Origin: Arthrobacter sp. Soil763
GTDB taxonomy: Bacteria; Actinomycetota; Actinomycetes; Actinomycetales; Micrococcaceae
NCBI RefSeq assembly: GCF_001428365.1
Contig: NZ_LMSH01000002.1
Coordinates: 387,049-451,048 of the forward strand
Direction of reading: 5' to 3'
DNA length: 64,000 nt
The position numbers were made by a program, and so were the translations under genes. Below the pieces are notes generated by a model, which saw only the letters and a program-made list of their open reading frames with translations, had not been told where the DNA came from and did not search any database. Shown here in pieces: positions 8,358 to 16,265 of the stretch (positions within the stretch are counted from its first letter, which is position 1; the number at the start of each line of letters is the position of its first letter).

Positions 8358-9938
8358 ATGAGCGAACCGAAAGTATTCCTCCTGCCGGACCTCGGCGAGG
8401 GGCTGACCGAAGCCGAACTTATCAACTGGCTCGTGGCCGTGGGCGACGAGATCCGCGTCGACCAGCCGATCGCTGAGGTGGAGACCGCCAAGTCCATGGT
8501 CGAGGTCCCCTCCCCGTACGCAGGCACCGTTGCCGTCCTGCACGGCGAGCCCGGCCAGACGCTCGACGTCGGTAAGCCGCTGATTTCCGTGACTCCCGTC
8601 GGTGTCGCGGCGGGCGCCGCCACAGGCAATGCCGCCCCCGCCCCTTCGCCGGACAGCATCCGTCCTGCGGACGATGCTGCCGGCTCCGACAGGCCCGATG
8701 CCACTCCCGGGGCGGCATTGCCTGCGTCGGCGGGGTCTGCTTCTGACTCACCTTCCGCTGTTGCTGACTCACCTGCTGCTTCCTCCTCGCCGGCCGCTGC
8801 TGCTGCCGAGGCGTACCGCGAGGAGGAGAAGGCTGGGTCCGGGAATGTGCTGATTGGGTATGGGACGCCGGGCGGGCACGGGGTTGCCCGGCGGACGCGG
8901 GCTCCGAAGCGGGCTGTCGTGGCTGAATCTGAGGCGCAGGTGTCTGGGGCTGAGAAGGCTGCCGATGACCTGGTGCTGATGCGGACCCGGGTGCCGGGGA
9001 AGCTGGGGGCTGTGATCTCGCCGCTGGTGCGGCGGATGGCCAGGGACCATGGAGTTGATTTGGGGGAACTCCAGGGGTCCGGGACGAGCGGGCTGATCAT
9101 GAGGCGCGACGTTGAAGCCGCGATCAAGCCTGCTGCGACGGAGGAGCGCCCGGCCGCGCGGTCTGTCGAAGCGACGGGGGCGGCAAGCGCCGCCACCGGA
9201 GACACCGACGCCCGGACCGGGCTCGGGATTGCCGGGCGCACCCCGGTCCGGGGCGTGCGCAAGGCCGTCGCGGCGAACATGAGCCGCAGCCGGTCCGAGA
9301 TTCCCGAAGCGACCGTCTGGGTTGACGTGGACGCCACGGCCCTGGTGGAGCTTCGCGCCGCGCTGAAGAAAACTGACCCGGCCACCCCGGGCCTGCTGGC
9401 CTTCATTGCCCGCTTCGTCACCGCGGGGCTGAAGAAGTTCCCGGAGCTCAACACCCGGATCGTCACCACCGAGGACCCTGCTGGCGGAACAAGCCAGGAA
9501 ATCGTCGCGTTCGACGGCGTCAACCTCGGCTTCGCGGCGCAGACCGACCGCGGCCTGATGGTCCCTTCGGTGCGCAACGCCGACAAGCTCAGCGCCCGGG
9601 AACTGGACGCCGAGATCCGGCGGCTCACCGCCGTCGTCCGCGACGGCAAGGCAACCCCCGCCGAGCTGGGCAGCGGGACCTTCACGCTGAACAACTACGG
9701 CGTCTTCGGCGTGGACGGCTCCGCCGCGATCATCAACCACCCCGAGGTGGGCATCCTCGGCGTCGGCCGGATCATCGACAAGCCGTGGGTGGTCAACGGG
9801 GAGCTCGCGGTCCGCAAGGTCACCGAGCTCACGCTCACCTTCGACCACCGTGTCTGCGACGGCGGCACCGCGGGCGGTTTCCTGCGCTACGTCGCCGATG
9901 CGATCGAGAACCCGGGGTCCGTGCTGGCCGATCTCTAG
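8358..9938 (+). CDS. bkdC: Dihydrolipoamide acyltransferase (E2) of the 2-oxoacid dehydrogenase complex, with in-frame palindromic insert
   Basis: 526-aa E2 core. Domains: one lipoyl domain (residues 1-80) with lipoyl Lys45 in ETAKSMVEV; a long linker (about 85-190); an E3-binding peripheral domain (ISPLVRRMARDHGVDLGELQ, about 213-232); and the catalytic acyltransferase domain (about 290-526) ending with the active-site motif DHRVCDGGTAGGF. The linker holds, at residues about 90-122, a palindromic element also present in cysD. From there to about 9130 the codons shift toward GGG, GCT and TCT, unlike the GGC/GCC-rich remainder. ATG 8358 follows the E1 beta stop by 2 nt. Confidence 0.93.
   Translation: MSEPKVFLLPDLGEGLTEAELINWLVAVGDEIRVDQPIAEVETAKSMVEVPSPYAGTVAVLHGEPGQTLDVGKPLISVTPVGVAAGAATGNAAPAPSPDSIRPADDAAGSDRPDATPGAALPASAGSASDSPSAVADSPAASSSPAAAAAEAYREEEKAGSGNVLIGYGTPGGHGVARRTRAPKRAVVAESEAQVSGAEKAADDLVLMRTRVPGKLGAVISPLVRRMARDHGVDLGELQGSGTSGLIMRRDVEAAIKPAATEERPAARSVEATGAASAATGDTDARTGLGIAGRTPVRGVRKAVAANMSRSRSEIPEATVWVDVDATALVELRAALKKTDPATPGLLAFIARFVTAGLKKFPELNTRIVTTEDPAGGTSQEIVAFDGVNLGFAAQTDRGLMVPSVRNADKLSARELDAEIRRLTAVVRDGKATPAELGSGTFTLNNYGVFGVDGSAAIINHPEVGILGVGRIIDKPWVVNGELAVRKVTELTLTFDHRVCDGGTAGGFLRYVADAIENPGSVLADL
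8623..8724 (+). repeat. In-frame palindromic element, copy 1 (inside the E2 gene)
   Basis: Perfect 16-bp arms CAGGCAATGCCGCCCC (8623-8638) and GGGGCGGCATTGCCTG (8709-8724) separated by exactly 70 nt. The centre contains a nested hairpin (AGCATCCGTCC / GGACGATGCT with a one-base bulge). It encodes NAAPAPSPDSIRPADDAAGS and then [11 protein letters not shown] in the E2 linker. A second copy with the same spacing and frame is at 38999-39102. The central 70 nt differ at 9 positions by hand alignment. Confidence 0.92.
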
Positions 9939-10011
9939 GCCTCGCCGGGTATCATCGAGGCCAGAACATCGCACCAACCACGCCGGCGGCAGGCCGGACT
10001 ACGGAGATTTC

Positions 10012-10827
10012 ATGTCACGATGGCTCGAGGTCGGCCAGGACAACTACGTGCTGACGACGCAAGGATCCCTGCTCAATACCGGACTAGTCGTGGGCGCCGA
10101 ACGTGCCATGGTGATCGACACTGGAGGCGGCCCCCGGCAGGGCCGCGAGATCCTCGCCGCGGTGCGGGAAAAGACCGAGCTGCCCCTGGTGGTGGTCAAC
10201 ACCCACGCCCACTACGACCACTTCTTCGGCAACGCTGTCTTCGCGGACGACGGCGTCACCGAGTTCTGGGGGCACGAAAACTGCGCCGCCGAAATCGAAG
10301 AAAACGGCGACGCCCAGCGGGCGGCCGTGGCCGCCGCGGAGCCGGAGATGGCTGCGGGGGAGGGCGAGTGCGTGGAACTTGTGGTCCCCAACGCAATCGT
10401 GAAGGACCAGCCGGTGCTGGTGGATCTCGGCGGCCTGAACGTGACGCTGTTCTACCTGGGCCGCGGGCACACCGACGGCGACCTGCTGGTGGGGACCGCC
10501 ACCACCCTCTTCGCCGGTGACCTCGTGGAACAGGGATCACACCCGTCCTTCGAGGATTCCTTCCCGGAAGAATGGGCCGACGCCCTGCGCCACATCTCCG
10601 CCCTCCGGCACCGGTACGAATTCCTGGTCCCCGGCCACGGCGAACCCTGCAGCGACCAGTTCGTCAAGACCATGGCCAACACCATGAGCACCGCTGTCCG
10701 GCAGGCCACCCAGGCCACCCGGGAGACACCCAACGACGCCACCAAGGCGGTCCCGATCCTGCCGTACGGCCCGGAACAGTCGCGGTGGTTCATCAAGCGC
10801 CTAATGGAGACGCGCGCCCATCACTAA
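10012..10827 (+). CDS. MBL-fold metallo-hydrolase
   Basis: 271-aa metallo-beta-lactamase superfamily protein. Seen: the zinc motif HTHAHYDHFFGN (about residues 64-75), GRGHTDGDLL (about 151-160), and PGHGEPCSDQF (about 209-219), giving a complete two-metal ligand set. These features are typical of the branch related to glyoxalase II and subclass B3-like hydrolases; the substrate cannot be named. Start at ATG 10012, with ACGGAGATTTC as ribosome site; an in-frame extension to 9850 would overlap the E2 end. A weak 7-bp inverted repeat lies between it and E2, so read-through from bkd is possible. Confidence 0.85.
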   Translation: MSRWLEVGQDNYVLTTQGSLLNTGLVVGAERAMVIDTGGGPRQGREILAAVREKTELPLVVVNTHAHYDHFFGNAVFADDGVTEFWGHENCAAEIEENGDAQRAAVAAAEPEMAAGEGECVELVVPNAIVKDQPVLVDLGGLNVTLFYLGRGHTDGDLLVGTATTLFAGDLVEQGSHPSFEDSFPEEWADALRHISALRHRYEFLVPGHGEPCSDQFVKTMANTMSTAVRQATQATRETPNDATKAVPILPYGPEQSRWFIKRLMETRAHH

Positions 10828-11017
10828 GCCGGACGGCGGCGGACGCGGGCGCCGGGAAAACCGGCAGGAAAACCGACAGCGCACGGCGCCCGGGCGGCTG
10901 TGCCGGAAGTGGCCAAAGATAAGGTTGCTCCTTACTGCGCCTAGACTTGCTTCTGGAAAGAAATTTCAACAAGCGCCGCAGCGTGCTCCGCTGTGAGTCC
11001 TGGGGGGAAACCAGACA
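10828..11017 (+). promoter_or_regulatory. Intergenic region with possible terminator and promoter of the ParA-like gene
   Basis: Contains a 9-bp inverted repeat (CGGGCGCCG near 10846 / CGGCGCCCG near 10884) that could end the hydrolase transcript, and a -10-like TAGACT at 10942-10947 followed by a leader of about 65 nt and a GGGGGGAA ribosome site before 11018. No clear -35 at standard spacing. Confidence 0.35.
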
Positions 11018-12448
11018 ATGCCCGAATCGGTGGAAGACAACTCAGCTGCCACTGCTGAAAACTCAGGACAGCCTGAACTCCGCCGCCGCCGCGACCTGCG
11101 TCGCGCCGACGGCGGTAACGCGGCTGCCCGGACAGGAACCATGCCGGTCGTCAACCCCCGCAGCACTACCGCGGAAACCCCCGCCCGTCCCGCATCGACC
11201 CGCAGCAGCTCCTGGGCCCAGGCCGCCGAGGCAGCGGACGAACGCCTCGCCACCGGCGCCACCCCGGTGATCAGCCGGATGCTGGCGCCACAGCAGCCGG
11301 CCGCACCGCCTGCGTCGGCCGCCGCCCCGGTGACGCCGCCGGCGCAGGACAGCCGAATCCACGACGACGAGCCGGAGCAGGCATCGGCTCCGGCAACACC
11401 CGTCCGGGACGTGCCGGAAGAAGGACCCGCCGCGGACCCCGCGTCAGGCTCCGTGCCCCCGCAGCCCACCCGCGCCACCCGCTCCGCGAGCCGGGCCGCC
11501 GCCCTGGCCGAGGCGCCGATGCCGGACTTCATCAGCTCCCCGGGCCTCTTCGTCCGCGAACAGAAACCGCGCCCGGTCGGCGGCCTGCGCGGCGCCCTCT
11601 ACAAGCTGACCGGCGGCAGCCTGAATCTGGGTCCGAGCGCCCGGCAACGCGAGGAAGACGAACTTGCGCGCCGCATCTCCCGCCAGTTACAGGGCAGCTA
11701 CAACACCGCTGTGCTTAGCCTCAAGGGCGGCATCGGCAAGACGTCCACCACGGTCGGCGTCGGCCTGACCCTCGCCGAGTACCGCGGCGACCCGCCGTGC
11801 GCCATCGACGCCAACCCCGACTCCGGAGACCTGGTCGAGCGGGCCCTCGGTGAAGGCATCTACCAGCAGCAGGCCCCCCGGACCATCAGCGACCTGCTGC
11901 GGAATGTCGAGTCCATCGACTCACTCACCGCCCTGGCCCGCTACATGCACCATGCCGGCAGGCTGCACCTGATCGCCGGCGAGCAGGACCCGGAAGTTTC
12001 CGATTCGCTCACCGCGGAGGAATACCTGCGCATCCGCAAGCTGATCGCCGGGTACTATTCCGTGGCGCTGACGGACTGCGGCACCGGCGTCACCCACAAC
12101 GCCATGAGCGGCATCCTGCAGTCCGCCGACAACCTGATCATCGCCGCGGGCTACGCCGTCAGCGGCGCGAAGCGGGCCCGGAGCACCCTGCACTGGCTGG
12201 CCAGCCACGGGTACGAGGACCTCGCGCGGAACGCCGTCGTCGTCATCACCGACAAGGACGAAGTCTCCTCGCGGGTGGACAAGGACGCCATCGAGGACCA
12301 CCTGGCCGGCATCTGCCGCCAGCTGATCGCGGTTCCGCATGACCGCGGCGTCGCCGACGGCGACCTGGTCACCCTGGACGCGCTCCGGCCCGAGACCCGC
12401 CGCGCGTACCGGGAGATCGCCGCCGCAATCGTCGACGGGTACGTTTAG
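11018..12448 (+). CDS. MinD/ParA-like P-loop ATPase with long disordered N-terminus
   Basis: 476-aa protein. Residues 1-215 are Ala/Pro/Arg-rich and apparently disordered. The rest is a deviant Walker A ATPase: LKGGIGKTSTTVGVGLTLAE (about residues 233-252), AIDANPDSGDL (switch I/Walker A' region) and YYSVALTDCGTGVTHNAMSG (Walker B region). This architecture resembles the MinD-like proteins found with actinobacterial type VII secretion or polarity systems, but no ParB, ESX or septum gene is nearby. Substrate and partner are unknown. The stop is 4 nt before the promoter of the GAF-ANTAR gene. Confidence 0.8.
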   Translation: MPESVEDNSAATAENSGQPELRRRRDLRRADGGNAAARTGTMPVVNPRSTTAETPARPASTRSSSWAQAAEAADERLATGATPVISRMLAPQQPAAPPASAAAPVTPPAQDSRIHDDEPEQASAPATPVRDVPEEGPAADPASGSVPPQPTRATRSASRAAALAEAPMPDFISSPGLFVREQKPRPVGGLRGALYKLTGGSLNLGPSARQREEDELARRISRQLQGSYNTAVLSLKGGIGKTSTTVGVGLTLAEYRGDPPCAIDANPDSGDLVERALGEGIYQQQAPRTISDLLRNVESIDSLTALARYMHHAGRLHLIAGEQDPEVSDSLTAEEYLRIRKLIAGYYSVALTDCGTGVTHNAMSGILQSADNLIIAAGYAVSGAKRARSTLHWLASHGYEDLARNAVVVITDKDEVSSRVDKDAIEDHLAGICRQLIAVPHDRGVADGDLVTLDALRPETRRAYREIAAAIVDGYV

Positions 12449-12452
12449 CCGC

Positions 12453-12464
12453 TACATTTAGGCT
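12453..12464 (+). promoter_or_regulatory. Leaderless-type -10 box of the GAF-ANTAR gene
   Basis: TACATT (12453-12458), six bases, then ATG at 12465; no ribosome-binding sequence. It lies just after the ParA-like stop, so the regulator probably has its own transcript. Confidence 0.5.
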
Positions 12465-13199
12465 ATGAGCAAGTACGCCGGGAACGACGCCGCAGTCCAG
12501 TTGCAGGACCTGATTGTCGGGGCCGACAGCGTTGAGGATTTCCTGGACCGTCTCGCGGAGTTCGCCGCCTCCACCCTGAGCCACTCCGCGGGGACCGCGG
12601 TCGAGTGCGGCGTGACGCTCCGGCGCCGGAAGAAAAACATGACCGTGGCCGGCAGCAGCGGGAACGCCGTCATGCTCGACCGGATCGAGCAGAGCCTGGG
12701 CGACGGGCCGTGCATCGAGGCTCTGCGGACCAAGGGCATCGTGCTGCTGGCCGACGTCGATACGGACCCGCGCTGGCCCGAATACCAGCAGCAACTGGCC
12801 GCCCACGGCTGCCGCAGCACCCTCGGCGTTCCCTTGGAAATCGATGCCGACTCCTCCGCGGCCCTGAACTTCTTCGCGGACTCCACCGGGATCTTCACCG
12901 CGGACATCGTCGCCGAGGCGTCCGGCTTCGCCGACCTCGCCGGCCAGGCGCTGCGCCTCGCGGTCCGGATCGGCACCGCACAGACCCGCGCGGAGGACCT
13001 CCAGGCGGCCATGGAACACCGCACCTCGATTGACCTGGCCTGCGGCGTGGTGATGGCGCAGAACCGCTGCTCGCAGGAAGAGGCGATGGCCATCCTCACC
13101 CGGGTCTCCAGCAACCGTAACCAGAAACTGCGCGACGTCGCCGCGGACGTGCTCAAGAACGTCACCGGTGAGGAAATCCACACCCACTTCGACGGCTGA
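12465..13199 (+). CDS. GAF and ANTAR domain transcription antitermination regulator
   Basis: 244-aa cytoplasmic regulator. Seen: a GAF sensor domain (about residues 25-165) with IEQSLGDGPCIEALRTKGIV and STLGVPLEIDADSSAALNFF, and a C-terminal ANTAR RNA-binding domain (about 172-235) with RTSIDLACGVVMAQNRCSQEEA. ANTAR domains bind paired hexaloop hairpins in nascent RNA to prevent termination. The signal and the target operon are not evident here; no clear two-hexaloop ANTAR target was recognised in the window by eye. The class is common in Arthrobacter. Confidence 0.9.
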   Translation: MSKYAGNDAAVQLQDLIVGADSVEDFLDRLAEFAASTLSHSAGTAVECGVTLRRRKKNMTVAGSSGNAVMLDRIEQSLGDGPCIEALRTKGIVLLADVDTDPRWPEYQQQLAAHGCRSTLGVPLEIDADSSAALNFFADSTGIFTADIVAEASGFADLAGQALRLAVRIGTAQTRAEDLQAAMEHRTSIDLACGVVMAQNRCSQEEAMAILTRVSSNRNQKLRDVAADVLKNVTGEEIHTHFDG

Positions 13200-13227
13200 G
13201 CCGCCGGGCGGCGGGCTGCCGCGGGCC

Positions 13228-13240
13228 TAGGATGAAGGCG
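13228..13240 (+). promoter_or_regulatory. Leaderless-type -10 box deciding the MFS start
   Basis: TAGGAT (13228-13233), seven bases, then ATG at 13241. The upstream in-frame ATG at 13232 lies inside the -10 box, so 13241 is the preferred start. Confidence 0.5.
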
Positions 13241-14455
13241 ATGACCAGCACCGACACCGCCCCGTTCAGCCTTCGCAGCATTGCCGTCCCCGCCTTCGGC
13301 CCGGCGCTGCTGTTCAGCATCGGGGAAGGCGCGATCCTCCCCGTGGTAGCCCTCTCCGCCCGGGACCTCGGCGCCACCGTGGCCGTGGCGGCGCTGATCG
13401 TGACGCTGATCGGGCTCGGCTCCTGGTTCTTCAACCTGCCGGCGTCCCTCCTGACCCTGAAGTTCGGCGAGCGCTGGGCGATCGTCGGTGCGGCGGCGGC
13501 CAGCGCCGTCGCCCTCGCCGCCGCCGCCCTGGCTCCGCTGGTGCCGCAGGGACTTTGGCTGCTGGCCGCGGCGATGGTGGTGGTCGGCATGGCGGTGAGC
13601 GTCTTCAGCCTGGCCCGGCAGAAGTACCTCACCGAGGCCGTGACGGTCATTCTTCGCGCCCGGGCCCTGTCGACCCTGGGCGGGGTCAACCGGATCGGCA
13701 TCTTCATCGGGCCGTTCGTTGGCGCGGCGGCCATGCAGTTCGGCGGCATCACCGCCGCCTACTGGGTCGGCGTGGTGGCGATGGCGGCCGCGGCGGCCCT
13801 GTCCCTGACCATTCCCGACCTTGTCGCCCCCGACGCCCCCGCGGAGGGAACCCCCGCTGCGCCGCCCACGCTGCGCAGCGTTGCGGTCTCCCACGCCGGG
13901 GTGTTCCTCAGCGTCGGCCTCGGGGTCCTGCTGCTCAGCGCGCTGCGGGCTTCCCGGCAGGTGGTCATCCCGCTGTGGGCGGACCACCTGGGCCTGGACG
14001 CCACCCACGCGTCGCTGATTTACGGCATCTCCGGCGCCATCGACATGCTGGTCTTCTACCCGGCCGGGAAGCTCATGGACCGCAAGGGCCGGCAATGGGT
14101 TGCGGTGCCCTCCACCCTCATCATGGGCGTCGCGATGCTGCTGATACCGCTCAGCGCCGGGTTCGTCGGGCTGCTGCTCGCATCGCTCCTGATCGGGTTC
14201 GGCAACGGCATCAGTTCGGGCCTGAACATGACGCTGGGCGCCGATTTCTCCCCGGACCGCGGGCGCGGCCAGTTCCTGGGCATCTGGCGGTTCATGGCCG
14301 ACGCCGGCGCCACCGGCGGCCCCGTGCTGCTCTCCGGCATCACGGCCCTGGTGTCCCTGGGGGCCGGGGTGGCCGCCACCGGCGTGCTCGGCTTCGCGGC
14401 CGCGGCCGTCTTTGCCGTCACCATTCCCCGGCTCAGGCACCGGCGCAACTACTGA
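13241..14455 (+). CDS. MFS transporter
   Basis: 404-aa polytopic membrane protein with about 12 hydrophobic segments in two halves. Seen: the cytoplasmic-loop motif YPAGKLMDRKGRQWVAVPST near the middle, which is the MFS motif A region of the C-terminal half, and GFGNGISSGLNMTLGADFSP. Probably an efflux carrier, given the resemblance to drug-type MFS proteins; substrate unknown. It lies between an ANTAR regulator and the monooxygenase gene on the opposite strand, and the two ends are 11 nt apart. The start follows the -10 box argument. Confidence 0.85.
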   Translation: MTSTDTAPFSLRSIAVPAFGPALLFSIGEGAILPVVALSARDLGATVAVAALIVTLIGLGSWFFNLPASLLTLKFGERWAIVGAAAASAVALAAAALAPLVPQGLWLLAAAMVVVGMAVSVFSLARQKYLTEAVTVILRARALSTLGGVNRIGIFIGPFVGAAAMQFGGITAAYWVGVVAMAAAAALSLTIPDLVAPDAPAEGTPAAPPTLRSVAVSHAGVFLSVGLGVLLLSALRASRQVVIPLWADHLGLDATHASLIYGISGAIDMLVFYPAGKLMDRKGRQWVAVPSTLIMGVAMLLIPLSAGFVGLLLASLLIGFGNGISSGLNMTLGADFSPDRGRGQFLGIWRFMADAGATGGPVLLSGITALVSLGAGVAATGVLGFAAAAVFAVTIPRLRHRRNY

Positions 14456-14466
14456 ACCGCGCCCAC

Positions 14467-15570
14467 CTACTGAACCGCGCCCACCTTCCCGGGGGCCGGT
14501 GACCGCTGCGCCACAAGTGCGGCCACATGGGCGGCATCCCGTCCGACGCCGCCGACCAGGCCGGAGGTCAGGGCGTACTGGAAGGGCAGGCCGACGAAGT
14601 ACAGCCCCGGCCGGCCGGGGACGGCGCCGCGGTCCGTGTCCGGCCAGCCGGACGGGCCGACCCGGAGGCCGTGGACCCAGCCGAAGTCCGGCCGGTAGCC
14701 GGTGGCCCAGATGACCGACCGCACCGCGGCGGTGTCTCCGCCGTCGAACACGGGCTGCCCGTCCCGCGTGCCGAAGAAACGCGGCACGGACACCACCCCG
14801 GCCCGGGCCAGGTCCTTCGGTGAAATCCTGATCAGGGGCGCGCCGCGCTGGTGGAAGCTTGCGGCCACCCTGCGGCCGGGCGGCGTGCGGAGCGTCAACA
14901 CCGAGTGGATGAGCTGCCAGTACGCGCCGCCGGCGTAGCGCAGGAGGGGGTCCGGAACGTGGGGGGTGGGCCGTCCCGCCAGCAGTACCCGGTGGCCGGC
15001 CGAGAGCTCAAGGGCGATTTCGGCCCCCGAGGTACCGGCGCCCACCACCAGGACATCCCCGGCCGGGACGTCGCCCGGGCCGCGGTACTGGGAGCTGTGG
15101 AGTTGCCGAATGGCCGGGTCCAGCCCCGCGGAGGCGGCAGGGACCCTGGGGAGGGGGTTCGACCCGGTCGCCACGACGACGCTGCGCGTCCAGACGCTGC
15201 CCTGGGCGGTGTCGACGGTGAAGCCGGCGCCGGCCGGGGAGACGCCGTCGACCCGCACCCCGGTCCGTACCGGCAGCTCAAACCGGGCCGCATAGCGTTC
15301 CAGATAGTCGGCGAACTCGTCTTTGCCCGGGTAGGTGTTCCGCGCCGCCGGAAAGGCCAGGCCCGGCAGGCCGTCGTGCTGGGCGGGGGTGAAGAGCCGC
15401 AGGGAGTCCCACCGGCTGCGCCAGGCGGCCCCCGGCCGCGGACCCTCCTCCAGGATCTGGAACCGCAGTTTCTCCCGGGCCAGGTGGTAGCCCGTGGCCA
15501 GGCCGGCCTGGCCGGCTCCGATCACCACGGCATCAAATGGGCCGCTGTCCCTGGTGGGTTCCGCATTCAT
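14467..15570 (-). CDS. Flavin-containing monooxygenase-like NAD(P)/FAD oxidoreductase
   Basis: 367-aa flavoprotein. Seen: N-terminal FAD-binding GXGXXG motif AVVIGAGQAGLATGYHLAR (about residues 14-32), an FMO-like segment FQILEEGPRPGAAWRSRWDS, the second dinucleotide site GDVLVVGAGTSGAEIALELS (about 168-187), and VIWATGYRPDFGWVHGL near the C-terminus. Family members hydroxylate or oxygenate soft nucleophiles using NADPH; the substrate is unknown. It has an AGGAGG ribosome site. It is divergent from a TetR gene, with a palindromic operator between them, so TetR probably represses it. Confidence 0.85.
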   Translation of the reverse strand: MNAEPTRDSGPFDAVVIGAGQAGLATGYHLAREKLRFQILEEGPRPGAAWRSRWDSLRLFTPAQHDGLPGLAFPAARNTYPGKDEFADYLERYAARFELPVRTGVRVDGVSPAGAGFTVDTAQGSVWTRSVVVATGSNPLPRVPAASAGLDPAIRQLHSSQYRGPGDVPAGDVLVVGAGTSGAEIALELSAGHRVLLAGRPTPHVPDPLLRYAGGAYWQLIHSVLTLRTPPGRRVAASFHQRGAPLIRISPKDLARAGVVSVPRFFGTRDGQPVFDGGDTAAVRSVIWATGYRPDFGWVHGLRVGPSGWPDTDRGAVPGRPGLYFVGLPFQYALTSGLVGGVGRDAAHVAALVAQRSPAPGKVGAVQ

Positions 15571-15607
15571 GGCCGCCGCCTCCTTGCTGGGGCACCTTTT
15601 CGCTTAC

Positions 15608-15628
15608 CACTAGAATACCGTTCTAGTG
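15608..15628. promoter_or_regulatory. TetR operator in the monooxygenase/tetR divergent promoter
   Basis: Perfect inverted repeat CACTAGAA - TACCG - TTCTAGTG (8-bp arms, 5-nt spacer), located 38 nt upstream of the monooxygenase start and 10 nt upstream of the tetR -10 box. Size and symmetry suit a TetR dimer, and binding would cover both promoters. Confidence 0.72.
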
Positions 15629-15638
15629 ACTAGAGCGA

Positions 15639-15650
15639 TAGTCTAATTCC
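15639..15650 (+). promoter_or_regulatory. Leaderless-type -10 box of tetR
   Basis: TAGTCT (15639-15644), six bases, then ATG at 15651; no ribosome-binding sequence. The operator overlaps the expected -35 region, which predicts autorepression. Confidence 0.55.
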
Positions 15651-16265
15651 ATGCAGAAAGTGACACGGCGGGCCATCCAGGCGGCCGGCACGCGGGACGT
15701 CATCGTGGACACGGCCGGCCGCCTGTTCGCAGCCGACGGGTACGTCCAGACCACCATGGACGCGATCGCCGCCGGGAGCGGAGTCACCGTCCAGACCGTC
15801 TACAACTCGGTGGGCAACAAGGCCGCGCTGCTCTCCGCCGTGCTGGACAGGGCGGCCGCCGGGCCGGGGACGCAGGCCGGCGTGCTTGACCTGATGCGCG
15901 AACGCACGCGGCAGGCCGCCGACCTCCCGGCCCTGGTGGCCGTGCTGGCGGACTGGTTCGTGGAGGTCCATCCGCGGACCGCCGGCATTAACGCCGTCAT
16001 CGCCCGGGCCGCGGCGCTGGACGAGGCCGCCGCGCGACTGGAAAGGGACCGCGGGCAGCAGCGGCTCCGCCGCTACGGGGAGGCCGCCGCGGCTGCCCGG
16101 GAGCGCGGGGGCCTGCGGTCGGGCATGTCCGACGCCGAAGCGGCGGCCGCTATCTGGTCTCTGGGGCACCCGCAGGTGTACCGGGCCATGGTGCACGACG
16201 CCGGCTGGCCGGTTCCGGCCTACCGGGAATGGGTCGCCAGGGCGCTGGCGGCGGCGCTAGCCTAG
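15651..16265 (+). CDS. TetR/AcrR family transcriptional regulator
   Basis: 204-aa repressor. Seen: the N-terminal TetR helix-turn-helix, DVIVDTAGRLFAADGYVQTT followed by MDAIAAGSGVTVQTVYNSVGNKAAL (residues about 15-60), and an Ala/Arg-rich all-helical ligand domain. The start is set by the leaderless -10 box. It is divergent from the flavin monooxygenase with a shared palindrome, the standard arrangement for local regulation. Its stop and that of the opposite-strand PAP2 gene share the four bases CTAG (16262-16265). Confidence 0.9.
   Translation: MQKVTRRAIQAAGTRDVIVDTAGRLFAADGYVQTTMDAIAAGSGVTVQTVYNSVGNKAALLSAVLDRAAAGPGTQAGVLDLMRERTRQAADLPALVAVLADWFVEVHPRTAGINAVIARAAALDEAAARLERDRGQQRLRRYGEAAAAARERGGLRSGMSDAEAAAAIWSLGHPQVYRAMVHDAGWPVPAYREWVARALAAALA

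Noticed and set aside
12458..14440. 660-codon minus-strand frame opposite the GAF-ANTAR and MFS genes
   Set aside because: Gly/Arg/Gln-rich composition typical of an antisense shadow, and both sense genes have clear domains.
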